DNA from: Scleromitrula shiraiana | Taxonomy: Eukaryota > Ascomycota > Leotiomycetes > Helotiales > Sclerotiniaceae | Length of the DNA: 64,000 nt | Direction of reading: 5' to 3' | Assembly (NCBI GenBank): GCA_028455995.1 | Contig: JABELC010000011.1 | Location: 558,001 to 622,000, forward strand | In this document: positions 47,413-59,948 of the stretch, piece after piece | Position numbering within the stretch: the first letter of the stretch is position 1 | Layout of the letters: the number at the start of each line of letters is the position of its first letter | Notes under the pieces: model-generated | The model's input: the letters and a program-made list of their open reading frames with translations, nothing else | Databases searched by the model: none | What the model was told of the DNA's origin: nothing | Position numbers and translations under genes: made by a program

Positions 47413-50261
47413 TTTGTTCTCTTTCATCCTTCCGAAACTTTGAATTATTGAGACTTATTATTGAACTCTCAAGTACTCTCTCTCTCATTATCGTTTCTTT
47501 GTTTCATCTGTTAATTATACTCTCAGAGCACCTTTATATCAAACAAGTAAATCATTGTTGATCTTGTCGATAACTTAGTCTGGACTCTGGTTCTAATAAC
47601 TTACCTAGCCAAGTTTCAAGATAGCCAATGAATATACAGTATTCATAGTTGAAAGATAATATAACTCCGCTCTAGGAGATTTGGAAAGATTTTCATGGGC
47701 TAGGAGCTTAGGATTATATCTCCTATGCGTTCTATCATCTCAACGACTTTTACTATCTAGATAGCCAAGTATCTAAGTATTAATGTAAGTTTAATAACGC
47801 CGGACTAAACTTCTTCTTCTTCTCTCCGAATCATCGATATCGTAGGTAGTGCTATGCTAGTTGGTACATTGATCCCAAGTTGATTGCAAGCTGTAACAGT
47901 TGTTTAAGAGGTTACTTTGTACAATGGTTTTGTCTATTTGGTGTTCCTCCTTGAAATTAATAACTTCCATATACAGGGCAGGAGGATATTCATATGATAT
48001 TACTACATTTGCACATGAATCAATGGGCCCTCATCGCTCGAGCTTTTTTCTGGCCTTTTGCGTGTGACGACTCTAATTTATTAGTCTCTAATAAGAGTGA
48101 GCTGCACTTTTAATTGGCGAGGGAAGCTTGAAGCTTGCAACTTGCAACTTACAACTTACAAGCGCTTGCCCTTAGCATATAGTGATTACTGTTCTTGTTA
48201 TCTTGTTTGTTTGTTTGTTTCTTTCTTTCAGAACATCAAACTAATAATAAGTCTCATTCCCTTAGATAATTCAACATGGGCAGATTTCTAAAAGTGGAGA
48301 ATTAAAAATACTTAAATCCCTCCCAGTACCAACCTTTTTTTTTTTCCCTGGATCTTCGGGACTTTGATCAGCATGGGGTTCAAATTCGGTTGAAGAGGCT
48401 TGTAAAGGGCTGAAAATCATCTGTGTGACGCCATGGCCCCCGACCCTCTGGGATGAATTGAATAAAAGTATATACTCGAGTATTAAGTTTACTTACTAAA
48501 AAATTTACTTACTAAAAAGTTTACTTACTAAACTTCTCCAATATCGACATCTTTATCGTCATTGGTTCTTGTCTTCTTATTCTCTAATTACAAGACAACC
48601 AATAATATTCCCTTCATGAGCAAATGACGAAAAAGGGGCTATAGTAGATCTATTCGGTTATCAACAATTCATCATCAACCAACCCGAGAAAGTTCTACGA
48701 TATGGATGCGTAGAGTAGGAGTGGAGTGGCGCTCGCTATCTGGTACTTTCTGAATCATCCTTAGAAACTCGAAGGGAATAATCAAGATCAAGATTCCAAT
48801 ATTCGGGGGTCTACCTCGTTAAGAGAGGAGAAACAACTACCTAATATAGTTACCACCATAGACTTTTCTAAACATATAAAGTACTACGTATGTAGTATGT
48901 TTCCTTTACCTATCTATACTTACTAAAGTATGTCACTCACTATACTTGGATGAGTATCCTGCATGCTTAGTATTTCTGCAAGTACATCTACCAAAATGGA
49001 TTTACTGGAAACGAAAATCTATCATTTGAGGATGAAAAAAAAGTGATAAAAGTAGAAGCTTCTGCAAGTATCCTCAAATTTGGTTTGACAATTAACGTAT
49101 TGTAATGTACGCATTGTACTTCAGAGTATCCAAAAGCTGCTGTGTTCCTAAGCAAGCAATACATACCGGGTAAGTAACAATAAAGCATGAGGTCCCTTTT
49201 TTTTATCTCCCCCTCGAGTACTGTCTGTGTACAGCAGTATGTATCTTTTCGTTTCGATATGATGTCTCTCTCTAAAGCTCAAACCTAAAGAAAAGAAGAA
49301 CCAACCATTTGGTGCCCAATGTACCAATGGGATATCAAGATCATTCGAATCTATCCATAAGTCCATCGAGTCCATCGAGTCCATTTGTTTATCAACTTTG
49401 GAACTAAACAGTACTTACTCTACAGTAGTCTTAGATTTGGCTCTAAATGATAATTCATCAAGATCAGCAAATTAAACAAGACTGCACGATTCATTTCTCG
49501 TCCAATGGTATGACCGTATATCTATGATACTTACATAGTACACATGCAAAGATGCAAAGGGTAGTTTATGCTTGATGATCCTGATCCAACAAAATCAGGC
49601 TTATTCATCCATCCATTCATCCATGTCAAACCTTGCATAAAAAATCAAATATACTGGTCTTACTTCCTTGCTTCAATGGATTGGGACTTTTCCCTCTAGG
49701 TTTCATAGTTTTTCTTCTTCTTATGAATAAATACAATCCATGGAGGTCACAACATGGAAAGAACTTCTTTCCATCCTTCCCGACCGACATACCCGCTTTG
49801 CCTACAGCGTAGAGTATACCATTTACCCATAACTACCATCAATCAATCAAAAAATCAATCACCAAGTACAATACAATACATATACTCCTCAACCAAATCT
49901 AGCCCTCCCCCCTCAACTTCCTCTTTCAAATCAAATCATCAATAGGTTACCAAGATTTCCACACATAGATAGTAGTACAATCCCGTCTCTACGCTACCTT
50001 ACCTGACTCCATACATCTAGTCGAAGTGACGCTTGCTTTCTGCACGTAATTTCCTCGCTTTCTTATTGGATCACCGAAGATAACCAAACAAATGAGCAAG
50101 CAAGCAAGACTCAAATCTAAGGAGAGAAAGTACACATGGATGAGATATTTTAACATCATATAGTATATCATATCATTGATACTGTACACGACAAATGAAT
50201 GCATCTATTATTCTCTTCATGACTTTTTTTCTGCGTTACATCACAGCTGCAAGTACCTCCT

Positions 50262-50296
50262 ATCCATCCATCCATCCATCCATCCATCCATCCATT
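50262..50296. repeat. (CATC)n microsatellite
   Basis: About eight CATC units. Confidence 0.9.
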
Positions 50297-50450
50297 CAAA
50301 TCCCTATCTACAGTATAAGTAAGGTACAATACCTTAAACCCACCTACCTACCTACATTATACGTACCCGTAGCTGCTTTTCATCTCAAATCTCCATCTCC
50401 ATCCCAATCTCATTCAATCTCTGGTTATCAATTCTCCGAGTGAAGATCAA

Positions 50451-50500
50451 TACATACATACATACATACATACTTACATACATACATACATACATACATC
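50451..50500. repeat. (ATAC)n microsatellite
   Basis: About twelve ATAC units with one ATACTT interruption. Confidence 0.9.
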
Positions 50501-52079
50501 TGTACCTACATGATACCTCGAGAGTACATACTATACCTACCTATAAAAGCCAATACCTATGGACTTACAAGATACAATATGAAGTACAATTCATCAAATG
50601 CATCCTTGAAAATCCCGGAGACGCGCATACTGACAGCTCAGTGCTCACCGAGTGTGACACCAACTTGGAAACTTGAATCTTCATTTCTTTCAAACTTTGA
50701 TGTCGATAATCCATATACCGGTACTGTATTTGTCCAATACCAGTTTCGAATGGGAAACTTTCCTTTCCTCTCTACCGCAGTATATTCTTGTGGAAATAAA
50801 TATGTACAACTAGCCTTGGAAGTCTGTAGATAAAGTTCCCGCCCTATGGCAACACAACACAACACCACCTCTCCATTTCTTCCTTTTTCTCACTCTTCTC
50901 TCTCATGCAAATCGTGCGTAAGATCTGATGCTACATACACATAAATGTGACCAATTAGTTTAAGGGATCTATTCCGTACTTTACTTTGCCCTGCATCAAG
51001 AACACCCCCTTACGTCCCTAATAACCAATACAAAAGGCACAAACAAGGATCACTTCTCTTTCCCTTCCTTTCTTTCCCTTTCTTTTTCATTTTTTTTTCA
51101 TCTGTTCTATTCCAATCACGGGTAACACAAGATATATAGAGAGAGAGAAGAGAGACATGGGGACAATATGCAATGGATACTTGCATATCAGGATCATGGG
51201 GTACATGATCCACTTGAATCTATATGTGTAGGTATGCCAAATTAGAAGGCCCTGCAAGATATCTAGAAATGAAATTAGATCTGCCGGATACTCATCTCAT
51301 GGTGTTTTGTGAAGTAGTGAGGGAATTCTTTTGTAGTTGGCAGTTACTGATTAGCAAGTATATACACAAACTATACCCAATATAAGCTTCATATAAAAAT
51401 ACATAATACTCATTTATATATTCATGTTTTATATCACTATTCGAGTTGGATTTGAAATTCGGCTACTAGCTAACTATTTGCTTATTCATCTACAATGTTA
51501 TATACGAAATTCAAACAATCTCATTATTATGATATCTTGAATACTATTCTCATATCTCTTCATGATACTAAACACACATTATGCATTTCGATATAAGATT
51601 TCCATATCCAAAATGCAATGTCACATCTTCATATTCCTCAATATTCCATATAATTCTTCCTTTCTAAATAATATATATAAAACTTATTACATTACATAAA
51701 AACCTATAAAAATGGAAAATACATAAAGGAGATCTATCTATATGATACAGTCTTTTATACATACATAAATACAATATAAACAACCCTCTATAACTAACTA
51801 CTCCTCTTCAATCTCCTTCTAATCATCAAATTCAATCTATTTCCCAACACACCAATATCGGCACCTATGTAAAAAAAAAAAAACAGAAACTTCTCACCCA
51901 TCTACTCAGTGATATATAATACAACTAATCTCGATTGTCAATCTAGATAGCAATCTGAATAATCCTCATTCTATTATCCATCTCTTGGTGACGATTTACC
52001 GTAAGTTCCTATTCCTGACCGTAATCCTATACAAGATTTACAGATTAGATGGTTATTATATGAAAGACCCATGAATGAA

Positions 52080-52119
52080 GGAATGAGTGAGTGAGTGAGT
52101 GAGTGAGTGAGTGAATGTA
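52080..52119. repeat. (GAGT)n microsatellite
   Basis: About eight GAGT units. Confidence 0.9.
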
Positions 52120-53146
52120 TCTGGAGATTCTATACTAAAACTATCTACATGTATCCATCCCATCTCATATATCTATACAAATTCACATAATACAATGTAA
52201 AGTCAATCCACCCATTCATACATCTCATCTAGCAAAGCAGATACAACCAGACGAACATCAATCAACCAGCCAATCAATCAACGCACCCATCCAAAAGATC
52301 AGATCAGATCAGTCCAAATCCCATTCATTCCCATTCCCATTCCCAATCTCAATCCGTCACCATACCACCCACTCACTCATCAATTCTATATCAAGTTACC
52401 ACCGCGTTCAGTTCAATTCCGATCATAACGGGATGCCCTTTCCTTTCTTTTCCTATACCCATTATATATCCTATGTAGGATAGGATAAGTATACTAGCAG
52501 ACCAAGCGCACCCACTCATTACATCAATCAATCAATCAGTCAATCAATCAAGCAAGCCCTAATTCTCCTCCCTGAATCGCATCACATGTATATACATCAC
52601 ATCACAACATAACACAACAAACAATCACTCAACAAATCAGCTCTTGAAAAAAACAAACAAAAAAAACTTGATCATCGTCATCATCATCATCATCACTAGC
52701 ATCATACTAGATCTAAATTCAAGATCGATAAATGTATTGTATACTTATATTCAACTCGATGCACACGAGATTTCAACTATGTTTGAACACTAGAGATAGG
52801 TATGAGGTTGGGGTGTAGATGGGTTGTGAGATTGCCGCTTTGTTTTGCGTTGCTTTGAGAATGGATGAATGGGGAAAGGGGTGTGTAATACATCTGTATC
52901 TGTATCTACGCAGGGAGCTACGTAGCTAGCTAGCTAGCCATGTGGTTATATGGTTGGGTATCTGTGTTTATATGATTTTCTGGTTGCATGGCTGGGTGGA
53001 TGGGTGGATGGGTGGATGTGCGTGTCTGTCTATATAGATACTTACGTAAGGTTTGAAGTCTGTTTATGTGGAGTGAGTGGGTGCTGTTGCGATTTGAAAT
53101 TCGGTGAGATGAGGGAGGGGAGAAATAGAGGGGAGAAATAGAATTA

Positions 53147-53180
53147 AGTAGGTAGGTAGGTAGGTAGGTAGGTAGGTAGA
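53147..53180. repeat. (GTAG)n microsatellite
   Basis: About eight GTAG units. Confidence 0.9.
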
Positions 53181-53434
53181 TATGTCGGTAGGTCGGGCGG
53201 GACGAAGGGGAAGGGAAGGAAAGAAACGGGGCTCGGAGATGATAATCTTAGTACTATATTGAATGGACGACTAGATGAATTGAAGGGAGGAGGTGGAAAG
53301 GTGGAGAGGAACGATGGAATAAGGATTCAAAATACTCAGACATCGTGGGATGTTATACAGTAGGATAAATAGATAGATGCACATGAGTAATTGATCAAGA
53401 AGGTCATTAGATCAAAATGTGTGTTTGGAAGAAT

Positions 53435-53459
53435 ATCTATCTATCTATCTATCTATCTA
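53435..53459. repeat. (CTAT)n microsatellite
   Basis: About six CTAT units. Confidence 0.9.
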
Positions 53460-53659
53460 CTGTGTATTCATTCATTTCATTCCAATCAATCATCCATCAA
53501 TCCATCCATTGAGCCAGCACAATCACTCACTCACTCGCTAGCTCGCTCGCTCTCTCCGACACCAAGATCAAATCTATATTACTGCATACACTCGTTCCAT
53601 GCATCCCGCACCATGATATTCATCCACCACATCACACATGCAATCGATGAATAATGCCA

Positions 53660-55437
53660 TCACTTCCTAACCTTCCTAGCATGCTTAACCAGATTTTCAA
53701 TAACCCCCTCAAAAGCCTCCCTATCCCCCAACTTCTCATCCGTCCTCTTCGTCCAATAATCCAGCACCTCCTTCGCAACCCCCTGCAACTCCTCCAATTT
53801 CCTGACATGTTCCCTCATTTCCTCCATCGTATACCCATTCAACGCCTCAGCCGTAACCTCGCACAACTGACGCGAAGAAACCAGATCGAGTTGCGGAGAA
53901 GGCGGAGGACCTTTTCGTCGACGACTATCAGAACGCGAAGGTTTGATGTTTCCTTGGGAGTCGACTGAAGTCGAGGAACTAGATTTGACTCGGGAGTCGA
54001 TGGAGGAGCGGGGGGAGGTGGTACCGCCTGGGTGGAGGGAGATGGAGGGGAGGATGAGTTTCTTTTGGGAGGAGGCGGGGAGGATTTCATCGAGGGAGAC
54101 GGGGATGCCGAGGCTTACGAGGAAGAGGCGGCGGATGCGTGAGCGGATCCAATTGGGGGGTTGCAGGGGTGGTGGGGCAACTAGTTGGGACCAAAGGGAG
54201 GCGGATCGTGGGGTAAGGAATATGGGGTTTGGAGCTGTGAGGGGTGGTAGTACCGAGGTGTCGATTGTGTCGGTGGGAAATATGTTGTCGAGGTAGGGTT
54301 CTGCTGCTGTGCGGATTTCTTCTGAGGTGTCGAGATTGGTTAAGTCTAGAAGTGGCTGATGAAAGAAAGTATGGTTAGAATAGAATGTAATATTTGTGTG
54401 TATATAGCACTTAGATTGCTACTTACAAATGAAGGAAGTACAGGTATTGACTGTGAAGGAGGAACAATCTCAGGCTCTTGGAATCCATCATCAAAATCAC
54501 CAAACTCTGCATCTTCTTCTCCTTCTTCAAAATCATCGAAATCATCTCCAAACCCCCCGTCATCCCCATCCTCTTCTTCGTTGTATTCTTCTTGAGCCTC
54601 TGCCACCTTGATCTCCTCTGAGGAGTTCCTCCGTTCCGAACTTATGCTTTGTGACCTGGATTCTGACTCGGTCAATGGCCCTGAAAGTGCTAGGGGAAGC
54701 GGAGTTCTTACCTGAAGCATCACTAACCACGACGTCATCTGGTTGAGCATCTTCTTTTCTCATCTCATAAGCAGCAGTACCAGGAACTTCTCCATGGCTT
54801 GGCGTATCATCCACCTTCTCGATTTTCGTTGTGGGGATTGGTAAATCCCCAGGGGTGCTACCAGCTCTGGATCTGGTAGTATTGGTGGTATCGGAACGAC
54901 TTCGACCAGGGGATGACTTTAAGACCAAGTCTGGAACTGCATCTGCTCTACGCTTTTCATGGGCAGCTGTACCGGGAACTTCTCCATGACTGGGGGTGTC
55001 GGGATCAATCTTCTCGACCACGGTGGTAGGGATAGGTAGGTCGCCGGGGGTTGAAGGACGTCTTGCATGTCCTGGACCAGTATATGTCGGTGCCATAGCT
55101 ATCTCATCAGGTTCAGCATCCTCAGCTCTTTTTTTATATGCTTCGGTTCCTGGAACCTCTCCATAGCTAGGTTCGTCATCGACTTTCTCAATGCGGGTAA
55201 TGGGGATTGTGGGGGATGGGGCAGTAGAAGGGTCGAGACCAGAGTGCGCATCCGAAAAATGATCCTCAGATGAATCCGAATCTGCAAACAATTTCGAGTT
55301 AGAAAAGAAACAATAATTTTTTTCATCACATAATTAAATGGTCTTATAATTTCACTCTTACCTAACTCATGAGCTCCGGGATCATCTATACTAGTTCTTG
55401 CGGGAGGTTCCAAAGTTGGATGCTCATCTTTAGCCAT
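53660..55437 (-). CDS. acidic-cluster protein, possibly Laa2-like (AP-1 accessory)
   Basis: Minus-strand exons 55437-55362, 55281-54728, 54666-54427 and 54355-53660 keep phase and give 521 residues. The N-terminal half has three repeats built on GEVPGTxAxxxR with PIPTT and an acidic DAxPD tail. An acidic tract follows, with FGDDFDDFEEGEED and EFGDFDDGF, resembling the FGxF/DFxxF-type short motifs that bind the gamma-ear of AP-1. The C-terminal part has PPNWIRSRIRRLFLVSLGIP, VSLDEILPASSQKKLILP and a closing helix YTMEEMREHVRKLEELQG. This layout resembles fungal proteins related to yeast Laa2, an AP-1/clathrin accessory; the assignment is from memory and tentative. The splice between exons 2 and 3 is ambiguous: a 61-bp intron with an acceptor at GACCGAG is used here, and a 31-bp alternative (GTAAGA...TTTCAG) is also in phase. 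Confidence 0.7.
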
Positions 55438-56126
55438 GATTGATGTAAATGGTTGCTTCAATAATACTAAATCAATAGATAATGATGAATTCAAAAGGCA
55501 AGTTGACAGCGCCAACAGAGCATCAACAGGTGAGATGTCTTTGTTAACAGATTGGACAAGTGCAACCTCTCGGTCTAGATCTTTGAACAGGTCCGATGTT
55601 CTAGATAAATTCGCTTAAATTTTGATTGAAATGGTCTACATAGAGTGATGGAAGGTGGCTGGATTTATATTGTGATAAAATTATGAATACATAGAATTTT
55701 CATAAATGACTATAGATATTCTGTTTGTCGTGATAATCTAGGTGAAGAAATTTGATTGTTCTTGTAGGTACATATTCGGGGTACTGTAAATAACGACAAA
55801 AATATTATATAAGCGGCTTCATTTATTTATCCGATAAAGAGGCGCGAATACTGTGCTAAAAAGTCGCGGTGGGAAGGAAGCAAAATCAAAAAGATTCCAG
55901 GTAAATTCACGCGCTCTGAAGTGCGCAAGATTGATTAATTCAATTTGAATATTTCAGAAGCTGCAGTTTTATCTGATCTTGAGTTTTACAATTTTAAGTT
56001 GCTAATCTTTTTGTTTTCACCACAGGGTTTAAAGCTCCTTGAATCCAGTGTCAAAAACATCGAAAATCTTCCTTTCCCCGTTTCGATCCGATTTCTTATT
56101 ACTACTACAACAATAATATCCTAAAA
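55438..56126. promoter_or_regulatory. divergent promoter region between the acidic-cluster gene and NSP1
   Basis: About 0.69 kb between two divergent starts; no gene inside. AT-rich, with a C/T-rich leader just before the NSP1 start. Confidence 0.5.
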
Positions 56127-58242
56127 ATGTCTGGCTTTACTTTTGGTGGTGCAGGTGGCGCTGGGGCTCCGAGCATATCTGGTGGTGCAGCTTCAAATAC
56201 TCCAAAAAGCTCTGCCGGCGGCGGTGGTCTTTTTGGATCTACTACAGCTACATCTGGTGCATCTGGTGCATCATCCACACCACTCTTTGGCGGAGGAGCA
56301 GCAGGAGCAACGAGCGCATTTGGCGCACAGAAGCCAGCTGGTACAGGATTATTTGGAGCGGCAGGAGGTGCATCAACTCAAGATGCTGCTAAATCGGCAG
56401 GTGGTCTCTTTGGACAAAGCACAGGAAACACACCCGCTCCATCTTTCAGTTTCGGAAATGCTGGTGCCAGTGCCACTCCCCCAGCAACAGCAGCAGGAGG
56501 AGGAGGTCTGTTTGGCGGCGCACCATCAACAACTACTTTTGGGAGTGGAAGTACTGCTATTAATTTTGGAAAACCTGCCGGAGCTACCCCAACACCAGGA
56601 CAAGAAAATAAGCCTGCTACACCTACAACAAATGTATTTGGGGGAATGAATAAGCCAGCAACAGGAGCAGCAACAGGTCTTTTTGGCACACCGGGTACAG
56701 GCGCTCCAGCTGCTTCTTCTTTGGTATCAACTACTCCAGCTCCAGCCAAGCAACCCTTTAGTTTTGCTTCTACAACACCTGCAGGCCCACCACCTACGAA
56801 CAATGCTCCTGCAGCGAGTACTGGTAACTTATTTGGTGCTCCTCAACAACCACCTGCGGGAGGTTTATTTGGCACACCTAAAGCTTCGGCACCAACACAG
56901 CCATCACAAACACCCGCTACAGCCGCCCCTGCGGGAGGACTATTTTCTAGCACACCTGCCGCAGCCCCTACCAGCAATTTGTTCAGTGGTGGTGCTGCAA
57001 AGGCTCCTGCTCTTGGAGGAGGTGGCATTTTTGGAGCTAAACCATCAACTCCCGCAGCCAGCTCAACACCTACTGCTACCTCCACAGAAGCACCAAAACC
57101 AGCTTCAGCCTTCAGTTTTCCATCGGCCACTCCTGCAGCCAGTACTCCAGGTACACAAGCATCAGCAATACCAGCTGTGGCACCTGCCAGCACATTATTC
57201 AGCAAGCCTACCACCACAACAGCCGCTACACCCACCTCATCTGCCCCTGCACAAACCCCATCTCTTTTCGGAAACCCAACAAGTACTTCTACCGCAACAT
57301 CAGCCACAACAGCACCAAGTCTTTTTGGGCCTGGGGCTCTTGGTGGTAAAACTTCTACTCCAGCTACTTCAGGTGCAGCAGCTCCAGCTACATCCACAGC
57401 ACCTGCAGCTTCTACGCTCCAACAACAAGCTGGATCTGGAGCTGCAGGTGCAACCGCATCTGGCAGTACACCAGCAGCTCATTTAGGTGCTTCAACCGCT
57501 GGTCCAACTCCACAATTATCTCGTCTAAAGAACAAGACTATGGACGAGATTATCACTCGGTGGGCATCTGATTTATCCAAATATCAAAAGGAATTCCAAG
57601 AGCAAGCCACCAAAGTCGCCCAATGGGATCGTCTATTAATTGAAAATGGAGAAAAGATTCAAAACCTCTACACCAAGACATTCGAAGCTCAAAAGGCCGG
57701 CAATGAGGTTGAAAGACGTTTGGCAGAAGTCGAGAGTCAACAAGATGAAGTTGCAGCTTGGCTGGATCGTTACGAGGCTGATGTGGATGAGATGTTTAAG
57801 AACCAAATTGGAGACTCTCTACAGGGACCTGATCAGGAACGTGAGAGAACTTATAAGATGGCGGAGAAGTTATCGGATCGCTTGGATGAGATGGGTAAGG
57901 ATCTTACGCATATGATTGATGCTATGAATGAGGCATCTGCCACTTTGAACAAGAGCAATAAATCAGATGATCCGGTATGTTTTCTCTGTTTCCATAATTT
58001 TACCCTTTTTTTCTCCTAAAAATCAAATTACTAATTCCTTGTCAAAATAGTTGTCACATATCGTGCGAGTGCTCAATTCGCATTTAATGCAATTACAATG
58101 GATCGATCAAAACGCAAAGACATTACAAGAAAAAGTAGAGGCGGCTCAGAAATTAGGACAAAGTATGAGTCAAAATGGGCTTGGAGGACCGGATAGTGAT
58201 GCTGCGGATCACTTTTATCGATCATTTATGGGGCGGAGATGA
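56127..58242 (+). CDS. NSP1: FG nucleoporin Nsp1 (Nup62 family)
   Basis: Predicted 679-residue protein from exons 56127-57974 and 58051-58242 (intron donor GTATGT, branch ACTAAT, acceptor ATAG, phase 0). Nsp1 lines the nuclear pore channel and anchors in the Nsp1-Nup57-Nup49 and Nup82 complexes. Residues 1 to about 460 are Ala/Thr/Pro/Gly-rich with many FG and GLFG-like sites (GGLFGS, TGLFGAAGG, GGLFGQS, SLFGPG). Residues about 470-679 form the coiled-coil Nsp1_C domain: NKTMDEIITRWASDL, FQEQATKVAQWDRLL, NEVERRLAEVESQQDEVAAW, and in exon 2 LSHIVRVLNSHLMQLQWIDQ. It ends DHFYRSFMGRR. FG composition and the C-terminal domain make the call firm. Confidence 0.95.
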
Positions 58243-59333
58243 GAAATAAGAGGCGAGTAATAGATATCAGGATGGATTGAGTGTTTGCTTGCTATTTGGG
58301 GCGTTTAATGTTTGAGGGGATATTATGATATGGATGGATTTTCCTTTTTACACCATTTCCATATCCATTTTCATACGTCTATAATGGATATTGAGGTTGA
58401 GGATGACATTTGACGATGCATGGGCAGTGGTTGAGGGGAAAGAACAGGGTGAGAGAAAAGTGCAGGATGGAATGAGAATGAGATACACACATTATCTCAG
58501 ATGAATCAGTGCATGGTTTAAGGACGTCGTGTATTGGGCGAGTAGGTAGGAAGAACATCAGATGTATGATAGATAAAACAGCAGACAGACAGAATAGAAG
58601 GCCTTGAAAGATAAGTTGAAAAACTATATATATACTAAAGGGCGACAATCTATCACTATTACTATCACTATCAATTGGATCATAAAACGCATGGCGGAAG
58701 ATGAGTAAATAAATATAGAGGAAAATAAACAAGCCCTTGATATTCGTTTGCTTGGAGTATTATACAATCCAATTCGATTCAAATCCAATCTGATATCAAT
58801 CAAACCAACCCTCCATTAACCAACTTTCAATCCATCCATTTCAAATCAGCATAATATCAATCATCAATCATTCACCCAAGTCAATTAATCATATCTTCCC
58901 CTCAAAACCTCACACAATTTGTCTTCTCCCTCCAAAGTATTAACCAATTTTTCTTCACTGGCAGTTTTTCCATTTGTTAATGAAAATTTGTTCTTTCTTT
59001 CATTGCAGATGAACAGACAGACAGATGGATAGATAATCAAGTAGAGGAGTTTAGCTGGAGATGAGAATTAAGGCTTAGCATTATTGATCAATATCCCATT
59101 TGAGGAAAAGTACAGAAGCAGAAAAAGAAAGGTTATGGATGGATAAGATGGAAAGACTGGATTGGTATCATTTCATTTATTCATTTTCATCTCTTTCCAC
59201 CACAACTCTACTTCTTTTTCTTTTGTTTCTTTCTTTCTTTCTTTTTATGCTAGGCTAGAAATATAGATAGATAGGTAGATGGATGGACAGAGTGGAAAGA
59301 TCGAGGTTCGGAGAATGTAAAGTATCGGGATAC
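58243..59333. other. convergent 3' region between NSP1 and the IF1 gene
   Basis: 3' UTRs of both genes and AT-rich DNA with short GATA/CATC runs. The 117-residue minus-strand ORF (58379-58732) is hydrophobic but has no family resemblance and lies in the 3' region; it is rejected. Confidence 0.5.
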
Positions 59334-59948
59334 TTACTTCTGCTCGCCGCCTGATTGTCTCTCGATTTCGGAACTGTGGGGTGAGAGGGTTGATTAGTTT
59401 TTCTTTCTTTCTTTGATCTGGGGTTGTTTTGGGAAGGATGTGATGATGGAAAGGAAAGGAAGAGGGGGGGATTCGTACATGTGATCTTCGAGTTTCCTCA
59501 AGTGTTCGTGTTGTTCCTTGAGCTTCTTCTTCAATTCCAAAAGCTTCTCCTTCTCGCGCATGCGGATAGCGTAATCTTCGTTGGCCTTCTCGCGCTTGGT
59601 GAATGCATCACTGTGATGGAAGATTTGGTTAACAAGTTGTTTATAGTTGTAGATGTAGGTTGAAGGGATAGAAAAGGGACTTGTTCCCAATCTTTACGAA
59701 TGCAGAGATGGGATTGAGGGTTAAAACTCCACTGGGAATCTCGATAGTCTTTTTTCAATGGTAGATACAATGATGCGAGGATAAGCAGGAAAGAAGAAAG
59801 AAAATACACACCCTTGACCAGAAGATCTAATTCCACCGGTATCACCCTCAGCCATTGTGCGGGCAGAAACAGTAAAAGCTCTAGTAGCAGCTGGTGAGAA
59901 AGCAGAGCGGACTGCGGGACGCAGAGAAGTAATTGCTGTGCGATACAT
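59334..59948 (-). CDS. INH1: mitochondrial ATP synthase inhibitor IF1 (Inh1)
   Basis: Predicted 102-residue protein from minus-strand exons 59948-59812, 59610-59479 and 59373-59334, all in phase. IF1 blocks ATP hydrolysis by F1-ATPase when the matrix becomes acidic. The first about 30 residues (MYRTAITSLRPAVRSAF, then AFTVSART) form a basic, Ser/Arg-rich mitochondrial presequence. The inhibitory segment is GDTGGIRSSGQGDAFTKREK, interrupted by intron 1. Then comes the long charged helix EDYAIRMREKEKLLELKKKL, ending in a coiled coil with LEDHISEIERQ and the C-terminus SGGEQK. Length fits the family. It is convergent with NSP1. Confidence 0.93.

Larger units (their letters stand above)
43398..53659. 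other. 10-kb gene-poor region with many microsatellites
   Basis: No ORF in either strand shows family resemblance or coding character; the longest (up to about 137 residues) are driven by simple repeats or lack introns and neighbours that would support them. Simple repeats are dense: (GT)n and (GGT)n at 45955-46001, (GGTAT)n near 46305, AT-rich decamers at 46416-46496, an 11-bp repeat at 46924, (TGGAT)n near 47367, and tetranucleotides at 50262, 50451, 52080, 53147 and 53435. The part next to 43.4 kb should contain the promoter of the RRM gene. The rest could hold long non-coding transcripts or distal regulatory DNA, but nothing in the sequence proves it. Confidence 0.5.

Noticed and set aside
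53146..53182. Telomere-like repeat (GGTA/GTAG units)
   Set aside because: The unit is GTAG, not the TTAGGG of filamentous fungi, and it is only a short microsatellite.
56843..57397. Minus-strand ORF of 184 residues over NSP1
   Set aside because: Antisense of the Ala/Thr/Pro-rich FG region; composition bias alone keeps the frame open.
58379..58732. Hydrophobic minus-strand ORF of 117 residues
   Set aside because: It lies in the 3' region of NSP1, has no recognisable family and no splice or promoter context.
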